64,000 bases of DNA, taken from contig JANXVY010000056.1 of the NCBI GenBank assembly GCA_025351425.1, positions 31,814 to 95,813 on the forward strand. Reading direction: 5' to 3'. The translations under genes and the position numbers were made by a program. Every line of letters begins with the position of its first letter. The first letter of the stretch is position 1. Origin of the DNA: Hyphomicrobium sp. Its GTDB lineage: Bacteria; Pseudomonadota; Alphaproteobacteria; Rhizobiales; Hyphomicrobiaceae. Shown here in pieces: positions 1-8,332 of the stretch. Under the pieces are notes generated by a model, which worked only from the letters and a program-made list of their open reading frames with translations, was not told the origin of the DNA and did no database searches.

Positions 1-502
1 GAACCTCGGACTGAGCAAGACCGACAGCGAAACCGATGCGGTGCTCGATGACGTGGGGGCTTTGCGTGTACGCGGCTCCCAGGTCGCCAACCTGTCGGGC
101 GGCGAATTGCAACGCGTGGTGCTCGCGCGCGCCCTGCTGCGCGGCCCGCAGCTGCTGGTGCTCGACGAACCCGCGCGCGGCGTCGATCACATCGGCGAGG
201 CGGATCTGTACGCGCTGATTTCGCGCCTGCGCGACACCCGCGGATTCGGCGTGCTGCTCGTCTCGCACGACCTGCACATCGTGATGGCCAACTCCGACCG
301 CGTAATCTGCATCAACCGACACGTCTGCTGTTCGGGCCACCCCGAAGCGGTTGCGCGCCATCCCGAATATGCGCGCCTGTTCGGCGACGACGCCGCCCGC
401 GCGTTCGCCGTCTACACCCACCATCACGACCACGAGCACGACATGGCGGGCAAGCCTATCGACAAGGCAACAGCACCATCGGCGGAGCCAAAGCGTGTTT
501 GA
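1..502 (+). CDS. znuC: Zinc ABC transporter ATP-binding protein ZnuC, 3' fragment
   Basis: The reading frame is open from base 2, so the 5' part, including Walker A, lies outside the window. The visible C-terminal two thirds has the ABC signature LSGGE, Walker B LLVLDEP and the switch histidine in SHD. The tail carries a His/Asp-rich stretch (THHHDHEHD), as is common in ZnuC. ZnuC powers Zn2+ import with the permease ZnuB and a periplasmic binding protein. It overlaps the next gene by 8 bp, which implies translational coupling. A related manganese or iron importer is possible, but the His-rich tail favours zinc. Confidence 0.9.
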   Translation, partial: NLGLSKTDSETDAVLDDVGALRVRGSQVANLSGGELQRVVLARALLRGPQLLVLDEPARGVDHIGEADLYALISRLRDTRGFGVLLVSHDLHIVMANSDRVICINRHVCCSGHPEAVARHPEYARLFGDDAARAFAVYTHHHDHEHDMAGKPIDKATAPSAEPKRV

Positions 503-1295
503 ACCCTTTTTCCTGCGCGCGCTCGCGGCCGGCATCGGCCTGGCGATCATCGCGGCTCCCTTGGGCTGCATCGTCGTGTGGCGGCGCATGGCCTATTTCG
601 GCGAGACCATCGCGCAGGCGAGCTTGATCGGCATCGCGTTGGGCCTCGCCTTGCAGGTCAACCTTACGGTTGCCGTACTGCTGACGGCCACCGCCGTCGC
701 CTTGCTGCTGATCGGGCTCGGCAAGCAGACGCTGATCCCCATGGACAGCCTGCTGGGGCTGCTGCACCACGCAGCGCTCGCCGCCGGCATCATCGCCACC
801 GCCTCGTTGAAGGGCCCCGCCGTCGATCTTGTCGGTTACCTGTTCGGCGACGTACTTTCGGTGACGGTCGAAGACCTGTGGTGGGTGTACGGCGGCGGGG
901 CGGTCGTGCTGGCCGCCCTCGCGTACCTCTGGCAGCCGCTGCTCCGCATCTCGATCCACCAGGAACTGGCGGCGGCCGAAGGCATTCCCGCCGAGCGCGT
1001 CCGCATGGCGTTCACGCTGCTGCTGGCGCTGACGATTGCGCTCGCCATGAAGATCGTCGGCGCGCTGCTGGCGATTGCGTTCCTGATCGTGCCCGCCATC
1101 GCGGCCCGCGCGTTCGCCTCGACCGCCGAGCGCATGGCGATCCTCTCCGCCGCCATCGCCGCAGGCAGCGTGGTCGCGGGCCTGATGCTGTCGAGCGTGT
1201 ATGACGTTCCAAGCGGCCCCGCGATCGTCCTCGTCATGGCTGGCTGCGCGGTCGGCTCACTCGGCTGGAACGGCCTGCGCGCAGGCCGCGCGTAA
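495..1295 (+). CDS. znuB: Zinc ABC transporter permease ZnuB
   Basis: A 266-residue ABC-3 family membrane protein, the usual length for ZnuB. It forms the Zn2+ channel in the inner membrane. I place the start at GTG 495, inside the end of znuC, because the protein then begins FEPFFLRALAAGIGL, directly at the first membrane segment. The open frame upstream (from 351) only shadows znuC. Conserved family features include WRRMAYFGETIAQ near the N-terminus and the later hydrophobic helices with the MKIVGALLAIAFLIVPA segment. Confidence 0.92.
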   Translation: MFEPFFLRALAAGIGLAIIAAPLGCIVVWRRMAYFGETIAQASLIGIALGLALQVNLTVAVLLTATAVALLLIGLGKQTLIPMDSLLGLLHHAALAAGIIATASLKGPAVDLVGYLFGDVLSVTVEDLWWVYGGGAVVLAALAYLWQPLLRISIHQELAAAEGIPAERVRMAFTLLLALTIALAMKIVGALLAIAFLIVPAIAARAFASTAERMAILSAAIAAGSVVAGLMLSSVYDVPSGPAIVLVMAGCAVGSLGWNGLRAGRA

Positions 1296-1362
1296 ATTTT
1301 CGTCTCGAGGTCGAGCGGACCGGACAGCTACTAAGCCCGACCCTGCACAAGTCCCCTCGCCT

Positions 1363-2521
1363 TCACTCCCCTTCGCCCACCACTTCCCCGCCGCGCCAAT
1401 GCGCCATGGCGTCGACGGGCGATGGGCTATAGCGCACCAGCGGCTGTCGTAATCCGGCAATGAGAAGCGTACGCCGGACGGAGACCCGCGCGCCCGAGAA
1501 ATAGACCACGGTCCCGGCGTGGTGCAGCTTGTGGACGAAGCCCTCGAGCGCCTTCGCCGCGGTGCTGTCGACGAGCGGCACCTCGGTAAAATCCAGCACG
1601 AACATCTTCGGGCGTTCGCCGATCCGGTCGAGAACGCCGCTGACGGCCGCGGTCGCGCCGAAGAAGAACGCGCCCGAAATCCTGTAGACGACGGCGTCGC
1701 CGTTAAGGGTGTGCGGATCATAGACCACCCGCGCGGACCCCGTCGCATCCGCCACGTCGTCGGCTGCAAACCGCCCCCCACTCTCGACCTCGACGGCCTC
1801 CGCCATCCGGTGCAGGAACAGGTATGCGCCCAGCGTGACGCCGACCGAAATGGCGACGATGAGATCTTCGAAGATGGTCAGCAGGAAGGTCGCGAGCACG
1901 ATGGTCGCGTCACCCCAGGAGGACCCGACAAGCGAGGCGAACTCCCGCTTCTCCGCCATGTTCCAGGACACGACCGCCAACACCGCGCCGAGACAGGCGA
2001 GCGGAATATAACGGGCTAAGGGCGCCGCCACGAGCATGAACGCCAGGATGTAGAGCGCATGCAGCATGCCCGAAACGGGCCCGTGCGCCCCTGTGCGGAC
2101 GTTGGTCGCCGTGCGCGCGATCGTTCCCGTGACGCACATACCGCCGAACGCAACAGCTGCGATATTGGCGACCCCTTGCGCGACCAGCTCACAGTTGGAT
2201 CGATGCTTGCGGCCGCTCATCCCGTCGGCGACGACCGCTGAGAGCAGCGACTCGATCGACCCCAGCAGCGCAATCGCCAGCGCATCGGGAAACAGCGCGC
2301 GCATCTTCGCGAAGCTGAACGCCGGCATCGACGGCGCGGGCAGCGTATTGGGCACGCCGTCGAACCGCGAGCCGATGGTCGCAACATCGAGATGCAACAG
2401 CGCGGTCAGCGCCATCGTCCCACCCGTAGCCTTCGCGCAAGATGGTGACGAGCTTGGGCGTAAACAGCTCCGCGAATGTCGGCTCGGGCCGTCGCAGCGG
2501 CGCTGCGGCAGAAGCGTCCAT
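1363..2521 (-). pseudogene. SulP-family anion transporter, internally deleted and frameshifted
   Basis: The N-terminus starts at ATG 2521 (MDASAAAPLRRPEPTFAELFTPKLVTILREGYG) and is recognisably the cytoplasmic start of a bacterial SulP transporter. After REGYG, near 2430, the family sequence continues only in another frame and about 200 residues further on, at the segment before ATIGSRFDGVPNTLP. Transmembrane helices 1 to about 6 are missing. The rest is well preserved: IESLLSAVVADGMSG, HRSNCELVAQG, TGTIARTATN, later helices and a C-terminal STAS domain (VVYRISGAFFFG, VDSTAAKAL). The gene cannot make a normal transporter. A single deletion between REGYG and the mid-protein helix explains both the loss and the frame change. 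Confidence 0.8.
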
Positions 2522-2588
2522 GGTGATCCATCCCTATTCTTGATGCCCTGATCGCTCCGGCAATATGAGCCCCCTTCGACCCGGGGTC

Positions 2589-2606
2589 GAGGGGATGAGT
2601 CCCCTC
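2589..2606. other. Hairpin upstream of ispG
   Basis: A perfect 7-bp inverted repeat, GAGGGGA/TCCCCTC with a 4-nt loop, lies about 60 bp before the ispG start. It shares bases with an upstream imperfect hairpin around 2571-2594 (TTCGACC/GGTCGAG), so the two could be alternative folds. No T-tract follows, so it is not an obvious terminator. It is described only as structure. Confidence 0.3.
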
Positions 2607-2668
2607 GCCGTCTCTTCCTTTGTCCCCCCGCCTGCGCTACCACTCGGCGCAAACGGAGAGCCCGCCCC

Positions 2669-3937
2669 ATGCCTTCAACGACAACCGGCACCACCATGTC
2701 CCCCCGACGCATGTCCACGCCCGTGATAGTGGGCGCGGTGCAAGTCGGCGGCGGCGCGCCGTGCGTGGTTCAGTCGATGACCAATACGGATACAGCCGAC
2801 ATCAAGGGTACTGTGGAGCAGGTGGCGGCCCTTGCCCGCGCAGGTTCGGAACTCGTGCGCATCACCGTAGATCGCGATGAAGCGGCCAAGGCCGTACCCC
2901 ACATTCGCGATGCATTGGCCAAACGCGGCGTAACCGTGCCGCTGATTGGCGATTTTCACTACATCGGCCACACCCTGCTGACCGAGAACCCGGCTTGTGC
3001 CGAAGCGCTCGACAAATACCGCATCAACCCTGGCAACGTCGGCTTCAAGGCCAAGCGCGACACCCAGTTCTCGCAGATCATCGAGACCGCGCTGCGCCAC
3101 GACAAGCCGGTGCGCATCGGCGTCAACTGGGGCTCGCTCGACCAGGAGTTGCTCACCCACCTGATGGACGAGAACGCCAAGTCGCTAGCGCCCTTGTCGG
3201 CCCGCGCCGTGATGCACGAGGCGATGGTGCAGTCGGGCCTGCTGTCGGCGGCGCGTGCGCAAGAACTCGGGATGGGCGCGGACAAGATCATCATCTCGGC
3301 CAAGGTCTCGGCGGTGCAGGACCTCGTCTCCAGCTACAAGCTGCTGGCCGCACGCTGCACCTATGCACTGCATTTAGGCCTGACCGAAGCCGGCATGGGC
3401 TCCAAGGGCATCGTTGCCTCGTCGGTCGGGATGGGCATCCTGCTCCAGGCCGGCATCGGCGATACCATCCGCGTCTCTCTGACCCCCGAACCCCGCGGCG
3501 ACCGCACGCTGGAAGTGAAAGTCGCCCAGGAAATCCTGCAGACCATCGGCCTGCGCTCGTTCGTGCCCGTGGTCGCCGCCTGCCCAGGCTGCGGGCGCAC
3601 GACCTCGACCACTTTCCAGGAACTCGCCCGCGACGTACAGAACATGATCGCCGACCGCATGCCGGAATGGAAAACACGCTATCCCGGCGTCGAGCAGCTC
3701 AACTTCGCGGTCATGGGCTGCATCGTCAACGGCCCGGGCGAAAGCAAGCACGCCGACATCGGCATCTCGCTGCCGGGCACGGGCGAAAGCCCGGCGGCCC
3801 CCGTGTTCATCGACGGCAAGAAGGCGATGACGCTGCGCGGGCCGAATATAACGACGGACTTCAAAGCGCTGGTCGAAGACTACATCGAAAACCGCTTCGG
3901 CGCGGGCGCCAAACTCGAACCGGCGAAGGCGGAGTAA
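2669..3937 (+). CDS. ispG: 4-hydroxy-3-methylbut-2-enyl diphosphate synthase (flavodoxin)
   Basis: GcpE/IspG of the MEP isoprenoid pathway. This 4Fe-4S enzyme converts MEcPP to HMBPP. The 422-residue product opens with [27 protein letters not shown], the typical N-terminal barrel, and ends with the cluster domain containing CPGCGR and GCIVNGPGE, which supply the cluster cysteines. An AGGAG-like GGAGAG lies about 8 bases before ATG 2669. The ATGs at 2696 and 2711 are alternative starts closer to the family N-terminus. ispA, a later step in the same isoprenoid route, lies 2 kb away on the other strand. Confidence 0.95.
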   Translation: MPSTTTGTTMSPRRMSTPVIVGAVQVGGGAPCVVQSMTNTDTADIKGTVEQVAALARAGSELVRITVDRDEAAKAVPHIRDALAKRGVTVPLIGDFHYIGHTLLTENPACAEALDKYRINPGNVGFKAKRDTQFSQIIETALRHDKPVRIGVNWGSLDQELLTHLMDENAKSLAPLSARAVMHEAMVQSGLLSAARAQELGMGADKIIISAKVSAVQDLVSSYKLLAARCTYALHLGLTEAGMGSKGIVASSVGMGILLQAGIGDTIRVSLTPEPRGDRTLEVKVAQEILQTIGLRSFVPVVAACPGCGRTTSTTFQELARDVQNMIADRMPEWKTRYPGVEQLNFAVMGCIVNGPGESKHADIGISLPGTGESPAAPVFIDGKKAMTLRGPNITTDFKALVEDYIENRFGAGAKLEPAKAE

Positions 3938-4032
3938 CCCGCCGGTTTGGCCTGAGACTCAAACCCAAGACTCCGTCACGTTCGTCCGCTAACCTCGGCT
4001 CGTCGATGGGGCAAGTGCATGGGGGGCAGACG

Positions 4033-5790
4033 ATGGCGCGGCGGGTTCTCGACGTCTTCTTGAGTTCGACCGCCCGCGATCTCGCGCATCACCGCGACGC
4101 CGTCTACAACCGGCTGAAAACCACCGGCCTGTTCCACTGCATCCGCCAGGAAGATTTCGGCCCCCAGAATGCGGACGCGGTCGACTTCTGCTGCCGCAAC
4201 GTGCAGGCGTCCGACATGTTCGTCGGGCTCGTTGGCCTGCGCCGCGGCTGGGAGCCCGACGGCGACAACAAAAAGCGCTCGATCACCGAGATGGAGCACG
4301 ATTGGGCGCGCGAAGCGGGATCACGCCGCTTCCTGTGGGTGTCGCCCGATGATTTCCCGGTGCCCGGCGACCTGCGCGAAAGCGACAGCGAGCATGAGCG
4401 CCAGCAGGCGTTCCGCAAACGCACGATGGCGGGCGGCGAACGGATCGTCTCGCAGAAAGGGTTTGCGACCCCGGAGTTGCTCGCCTCCGCAATCGTCGAG
4501 CGGCTTCAGCTCGAGATCATCACCACCGACCTCATCGCCCTGCTGCGGCCGGAAATGGAGACAAGACCGGCAACCGCGCCAGCCAACGCTCCGGCGCCCT
4601 CCATCGAGGACCAAAAACCCGCGATCGCCGCCGCCGTCGAGCAACTCGCCGCCGACAAAGACATCGACCTGCTGGAACTCGCCCGCAATCCAGCCGGTCT
4701 CGACGTCGCAGACCTGGAAGCCAAACTGAAAGCCCGCGCCGAGGCCCACGAAGCCGAAGGTCACCCCCTCGTCGACCAGGGCACCCGCGCCCTGCAAGCC
4801 AGCGCGGAATACTGGCGTCACCTCGGCGCGCTCGCCTTCCTGCACGACACGGCCAAGGCGCTGACGGCTTACGAAAAGGCAACGGTGCTCGACCCCGCCA
4901 ACGCCGGCGGCTGGTGCTACCTCGGCGAACTGCGCTTCCGCCGCGGCGAGATCGAGGCCGCGGAAACCGCGTTCGACGCTCTGTTGAAAATCGGCGTGAC
5001 GCAAGCCGATAAACGCGCGCAAACGATGGCATGCATGCGCTTGGGCTGGATCTTCCTATTGCGCGGCCAACTCACCGAGGCAGAGGAGTTTCAAACCGAG
5101 GCGGCCCGCCTCGCCGGCCAGATCGAATGGACCGAGGGCCTTGCACGCGCCTACGCCAACCTCGGGGTCATCCACCAGACCCGCGGCAACCTCGCGCAAG
5201 CGGAGGAATTCTACCTCAAGTCCCTCAGACTCGACGAGGAACTCGGCCGCAAGGAAGGCATCGCCGCCGCCTACGCCAACCTCGGGGTCATCCACCAGAC
5301 CCGCGGCGACCTCGCGCAAGCGGAGGTATTCCAACTCAAGTCCCTAAAACTCGAGGAGGAACTAGGTAGCAAGCAAGGCCTTGCACGCGCCTACGGCAAC
5401 CTCGGGGTCATCCACCAGACCCGCGGCAACCTCGCGCAAGCGGAGGAATTCTACCTCAAGTCCCTCAGACTCGAGGAGGAACTCGGCCGCAAGCAAGGCA
5501 TCGCCGCCGCCTACGGCAACCTCGGGGTCATCCACCAGATCCGCGGCGACCTCGCCCAAGCAGAGGTATTCCACCTCAAGTCCCTAAAACTCAACGATGA
5601 ACTCGGCCGGAAGGAAGGCATCGCCGCCACCTACGCCAACCTCGGCATCATCTACGACGCCCGCCACGACCGCTCGCGCACCTGCGAATATTGGCGCAAA
5701 GCCCGCGATCTCTACCGCGAAATGGGCCTCGCCGAAAAAGCCGCCGAACTTGACAGCTGGCTCAAACACCGGAAGTGCCCGCAGCCTTGA
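4033..5790 (+). CDS. DUF4062 domain protein with C-terminal TPR array
   Basis: 585 residues. The frame is open far upstream (through ispG), but the start is best placed at ATG 4033, preceded by GGGGGGCA. The protein then begins MARRVLDVFLSSTARDLAHHR, the canonical DUF4062 opening; ATG 4006 is an alternative. DUF4062 spans roughly residues 1-115 (VGLVGLRRGWEP, SITEMEHDWA). A Pro/Ala linker around 180-200 is followed by helical repeats. From residue 377 come four near-identical 40-residue TPR units and a degenerate fifth, of the type NLGVIHQTRGNLAQAEEFYLKSL. DUF4062 is known from N-termini of STAND/NACHT-type signalling proteins. No NTPase domain is visible here. The function is unknown; a stress or immune-type sensor is an inference. 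Confidence 0.85.
   Translation: MARRVLDVFLSSTARDLAHHRDAVYNRLKTTGLFHCIRQEDFGPQNADAVDFCCRNVQASDMFVGLVGLRRGWEPDGDNKKRSITEMEHDWAREAGSRRFLWVSPDDFPVPGDLRESDSEHERQQAFRKRTMAGGERIVSQKGFATPELLASAIVERLQLEIITTDLIALLRPEMETRPATAPANAPAPSIEDQKPAIAAAVEQLAADKDIDLLELARNPAGLDVADLEAKLKARAEAHEAEGHPLVDQGTRALQASAEYWRHLGALAFLHDTAKALTAYEKATVLDPANAGGWCYLGELRFRRGEIEAAETAFDALLKIGVTQADKRAQTMACMRLGWIFLLRGQLTEAEEFQTEAARLAGQIEWTEGLARAYANLGVIHQTRGNLAQAEEFYLKSLRLDEELGRKEGIAAAYANLGVIHQTRGDLAQAEVFQLKSLKLEEELGSKQGLARAYGNLGVIHQTRGNLAQAEEFYLKSLRLEEELGRKQGIAAAYGNLGVIHQIRGDLAQAEVFHLKSLKLNDELGRKEGIAATYANLGIIYDARHDRSRTCEYWRKARDLYREMGLAEKAAELDSWLKHRKCPQP
5161..5640 (+). repeat. Four tandem 120-bp TPR-coding repeats (two copies of a 240-bp block)
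   Basis: Exact 120-bp periodicity: units begin at 5161, 5281, 5401 and 5521, each with CTCGGGGTCATCCACCAGA. Units 1 and 3 are identical over their first 60 bases and differ at only 3 of 120 by eye. Units 2 and 4 match each other better than they match 1 or 3 in the first half. The alternating pattern (EEFYLKSLRL / EVFQLKSLKL) and the shared GGCCTTGCACGCGCCTAC 240 bp apart indicate duplication of a two-repeat block inside the gene at 4033-5790. Confidence 0.93.
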
Positions 5791-5808
5791 AACCAGGGTG
5801 GAAACTGA

Positions 5809-5854
5809 GTGCTTCTAAGGAAAAGTGTCGAGCGGTTTTCCTCAAAAGAAGCAC
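5809..5854. repeat. Palindromic extragenic element, copy 1
   Basis: Inverted repeat with outer arms GTGCTTCT / AGAAGCAC and inner arms GGAAAA / TTTTCC around a short GTGTCGAGC centre. It begins 18 bases past the stop of the DUF4062-TPR gene. A second, diverged copy starts 61 bp downstream. The GGAAAAGTG...CGGTTTTCC core resembles short palindromes I recall as abundant in Rhizobiales genomes. Confidence 0.75.
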
Positions 5855-5869
5855 GACCAGGCAAAGAGA

Positions 5870-5972
5870 GTGCTTCTGAGGAAAAGTGTCGAGCGGTTTT
5901 CCTTAAAGACGCACGGCAAAGCAAAGACCGATAGTCCTTACGCGATTTTGTCTAAAGCGGAAGTACTCTGGC
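5870..5972. repeat. Palindromic extragenic element, copy 2 with tail
   Basis: A second copy of the palindrome (GTGCTTCT...GGAAAAGTGTCGAGCGGTTTTCC...GACGCAC, 5870-5914) is followed by a tail (GCAAAGCAAAG...CGCGATTTTGTCTAAAGCGGAAGTACTCTGG). The same palindrome-plus-tail arrangement recurs at about 40478-40575, which makes this a dispersed element of about 100 bp. It lies between two convergent genes and ends just before the ispA stop. Confidence 0.7.
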
Positions 5973-5983
5973 CCCGAGAAGCG

Positions 5984-6928
5984 TCAACGTTTCCGCTGCG
6001 ATACGAATCGCGCCGCGGCCTTGAGCGTCGCCGCACGCGCGCCGAACGGAGCGAGCGCTGCGATCGCAGCAGCCTCCGTCTCCGCGAGCTTCCCACGCGC
6101 CGCATCTATTCCTAAAATCGAGACCAGCGTCGCCTTGCCGGCAGCCGTATCCTTGCCGACCGCCTTGCCGACGGTGCCAGCGTCACCCTCCGCATCCAGC
6201 AGGTCATCCGCGATCTGGAACGCAAAACCCAGGTGGTCGCCATACGCTTTGATTGCCGCACGGGCATCAGGCGCCGCCTGCCCCAGAATTGCGCCCGCTT
6301 CCACCGCATACGTGATCAGCGCGCCGGTCTTCATCGCCTGCAACCGGCGAATGTGATCGCGGTCTGGCAGCGCGGGCACGCCGAGCTTGTCGGCCTCCAG
6401 ATCATACGCCTGCCCCCCGACCATGCCGCCCGCCCCCGCCGCACGCGCCAGCGCCAGCACCAGGTCCGCCCGCACGCCGGGGTCGGGATGGGTCGCAGGC
6501 CGCGCCAGAATGTCGAACGCGAGCGTGAGCAACCCGTCGCCCGCGAGGATCGCCGTCCAGTCGTCATAAACGACGTGCACCGTCGGCCGCCCCCGGCGCA
6601 ACGCGTCGTTATCCATGGCCGGAAGGTCGTCGTGCACAAGCGAATAGCAGTGCAGGCATTCGAGGCTCGCCGCCGTATCGAGGGCGTGCGCGACGTCGAG
6701 CCCGAACAGAGCCGCACTTTCAATCACCAGGAGCGGCCGGAAGCGCTTGCCCCCACCGAGCACCGCGTGCTGCATGGCAGCCGACAGCCGCCGGGGGGCC
6801 GGCCCCACGGAGCCCGCATACGTCGGGCCGCTCGCCTCCAGATGGTGCTGAAGCCGTGCCTCGACGCGCGCTGCGGCATCCGCCAGCCGCTGGGCAAAGG
6901 TTTGATCGGCAGACGGCGCGGAAGACAT
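5984..6928 (-). CDS. ispA: Polyprenyl synthetase, probable farnesyl diphosphate synthase
   Basis: 314 residues with both Asp-rich motifs of trans-prenyltransferases: HDDLPAMDND followed by LRRGRPTVH (first motif) and ADDLLDAEGD (second). GGGKRFRP near residue 60 binds diphosphate. A Tyr five residues before the first motif (YSLVHDD) matches E. coli IspA-type enzymes, which stop at C15. It condenses IPP with DMAPP/GPP. It starts at ATG 6928 and is divergent from mtgA. A geranylgeranyl synthase cannot be fully excluded from motifs alone. Confidence 0.9.
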   Translation of the reverse strand: MSSAPSADQTFAQRLADAAARVEARLQHHLEASGPTYAGSVGPAPRRLSAAMQHAVLGGGKRFRPLLVIESAALFGLDVAHALDTAASLECLHCYSLVHDDLPAMDNDALRRGRPTVHVVYDDWTAILAGDGLLTLAFDILARPATHPDPGVRADLVLALARAAGAGGMVGGQAYDLEADKLGVPALPDRDHIRRLQAMKTGALITYAVEAGAILGQAAPDARAAIKAYGDHLGFAFQIADDLLDAEGDAGTVGKAVGKDTAAGKATLVSILGIDAARGKLAETEAAAIAALAPFGARAATLKAAARFVSQRKR

Positions 6929-7027
6929 CGGTTAACCTTGCGGGGCTTGCAGTTGAACGCGGGCCGCGTTAGCCCTGGATGGCAAGGGTATGGCGGTCGC
7001 GGTGGTTGCGTTGGGGGTATAGCATCG

Positions 7028-8329
7028 GTGTCCGGGAAGCAAAGCCTCGAAGGCGACTTCTCAGATCTGGACAGTGAGCGCGCCGCGGACGACGCAGCAG
7101 CGGGGCAAACACGCTCACGGCTCCATCGCCCCGCCAGTCCCCAGCTGCCCCGTCTTTTGCCAAGCGTCGGGGTCGATCCGGGTCCACGCCCTGGTCCCCC
7201 GGCAACCGTCGCGCCGCCCCCCGCGCCCGCTGCTGTCACGGTGATCGCGACTGCACCCTTGAAATCGAGCCCGGCCCGTCTGCCCGATTGGATGATCCCC
7301 ACCTCGCAGGACGTGCCGATCGTGACTATCGCGGCCGTGGCCGGCGCGACGCAACCGTTACAAACAGGTCACTCGCCGCTGGACAGCATCCACCTGCTGC
7401 CCGAACCCCCACCCGTACTCACCGAAGTACCGGCCACGCCTGCAACTCCGCCAGCGACGACGCCCCGCGCCACGATCCCCGATGACAAACCAGTCCATGC
7501 GCCAAGCATGGAAGCGGTGCGCACGCCCGCGCCGCGGCCTAAGCCCGAATGGACGCCGCCCCCAGTTTCCGCGCCGTCAACGCCGCAGCGGCCACGCGCT
7601 GCACCCGCGTTTGCAATGCTGCCCGCCATCTGGCGCTGGACGGTATGGGCGGTCCGCTGGACTGCAATCGTGTTCGGGATTTGGCTGGCAACCGTACTGC
7701 TGCTGATCGGCCTGTTCCGGTTCGTGGATCCGCCCGCGTCGATGCTGATGCTGACCAAGCAGCTCGCCGGCGAAACACTGGAGCACGAGTGGGTGCCGCT
7801 CGACCAGGTTGCGATCGCGCTACGCCGCGCCGTCGTCACTTCGGAGGACGCCAAGTTCTGCCGCCACTGGGGTTTCGACCTGGGCGAGATCAGGGCTGCG
7901 ATGCGCGCGAACGAAGGCTTCGGCCGCGGTGCGAGCACCATCACCCAGCAGCTCGCCAAGAACTTGTTCCTCTGGCCCGGCAAGAGCTACGTTAGGAAGG
8001 CCCTCGAAGTGCCCCTAACACTGGCGATCGAAGCGACGTGGCCCAAGCGGCGCATCCTCGAAGTTTATCTCAACATCGCCGAATGGGGGCCGGGCATCTT
8101 CGGCGCGCAGGCGGCCAGCCACTATTATTTCAACAAGCAGGTGAGCAGCGCAACCGATCGCGAAGCGGCACTGTTGGCCGTATCGCTGCCCAACCCGATC
8201 GCGCGCGATGCGTCCGACCCCGATCCCGCTATCGCGCGCCGCGCCGCGACCCTGCAAACGCGAATGCGCGTCGCCGGCATCAGCTACTGCGTGCTGGGGC
8301 CCACGCCGCGCGCCCAGGCCAACCATTGA
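7028..8329 (+). CDS. mtgA: Monofunctional biosynthetic peptidoglycan transglycosylase
   Basis: The C-terminal half is a GT51 glycosyltransferase: EDAKFCRHWGFD with the catalytic Glu, GASTITQQLAKNLFL, RKALEVPLTLAIE and KRRILEVYLNIAEWG. It polymerises lipid II into glycan strands at the inner membrane. A transmembrane helix (IVFGIWLATVLLLIGLF) precedes it. The N-terminus is long, Pro/Ala/Thr-rich and hard to fix. The frame is open from 6233, but that part overlaps ispA. GTG 7028 leaves 433 residues; ATG at about 7291 would still include the membrane anchor. Typical MtgA is near 230 residues, so the Pro-rich arm is an unusual extension. Confidence 0.85.
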   Translation: MSGKQSLEGDFSDLDSERAADDAAAGQTRSRLHRPASPQLPRLLPSVGVDPGPRPGPPATVAPPPAPAAVTVIATAPLKSSPARLPDWMIPTSQDVPIVTIAAVAGATQPLQTGHSPLDSIHLLPEPPPVLTEVPATPATPPATTPRATIPDDKPVHAPSMEAVRTPAPRPKPEWTPPPVSAPSTPQRPRAAPAFAMLPAIWRWTVWAVRWTAIVFGIWLATVLLLIGLFRFVDPPASMLMLTKQLAGETLEHEWVPLDQVAIALRRAVVTSEDAKFCRHWGFDLGEIRAAMRANEGFGRGASTITQQLAKNLFLWPGKSYVRKALEVPLTLAIEATWPKRRILEVYLNIAEWGPGIFGAQAASHYYFNKQVSSATDREAALLAVSLPNPIARDASDPDPAIARRAATLQTRMRVAGISYCVLGPTPRAQANH

Positions 8330-8332
8330 AAT

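Noticed and set aside
2995..4032. Open frame from within ispG in frame with the DUF4062 gene
   Set aside because: It overlaps ispG in another frame and its translation is Arg/Gly-rich shadow sequence. The family N-terminus begins at 4033.
5161..5640. CRISPR array, suggested by regular repeats
   Set aside because: The 120-bp units are coding, without spacers, and encode TPRs.
6233..7027. Long upstream extension of mtgA
   Set aside because: It is antisense to ispA, with no resemblance to a protein family. Only the part from about 7028 can belong to mtgA.
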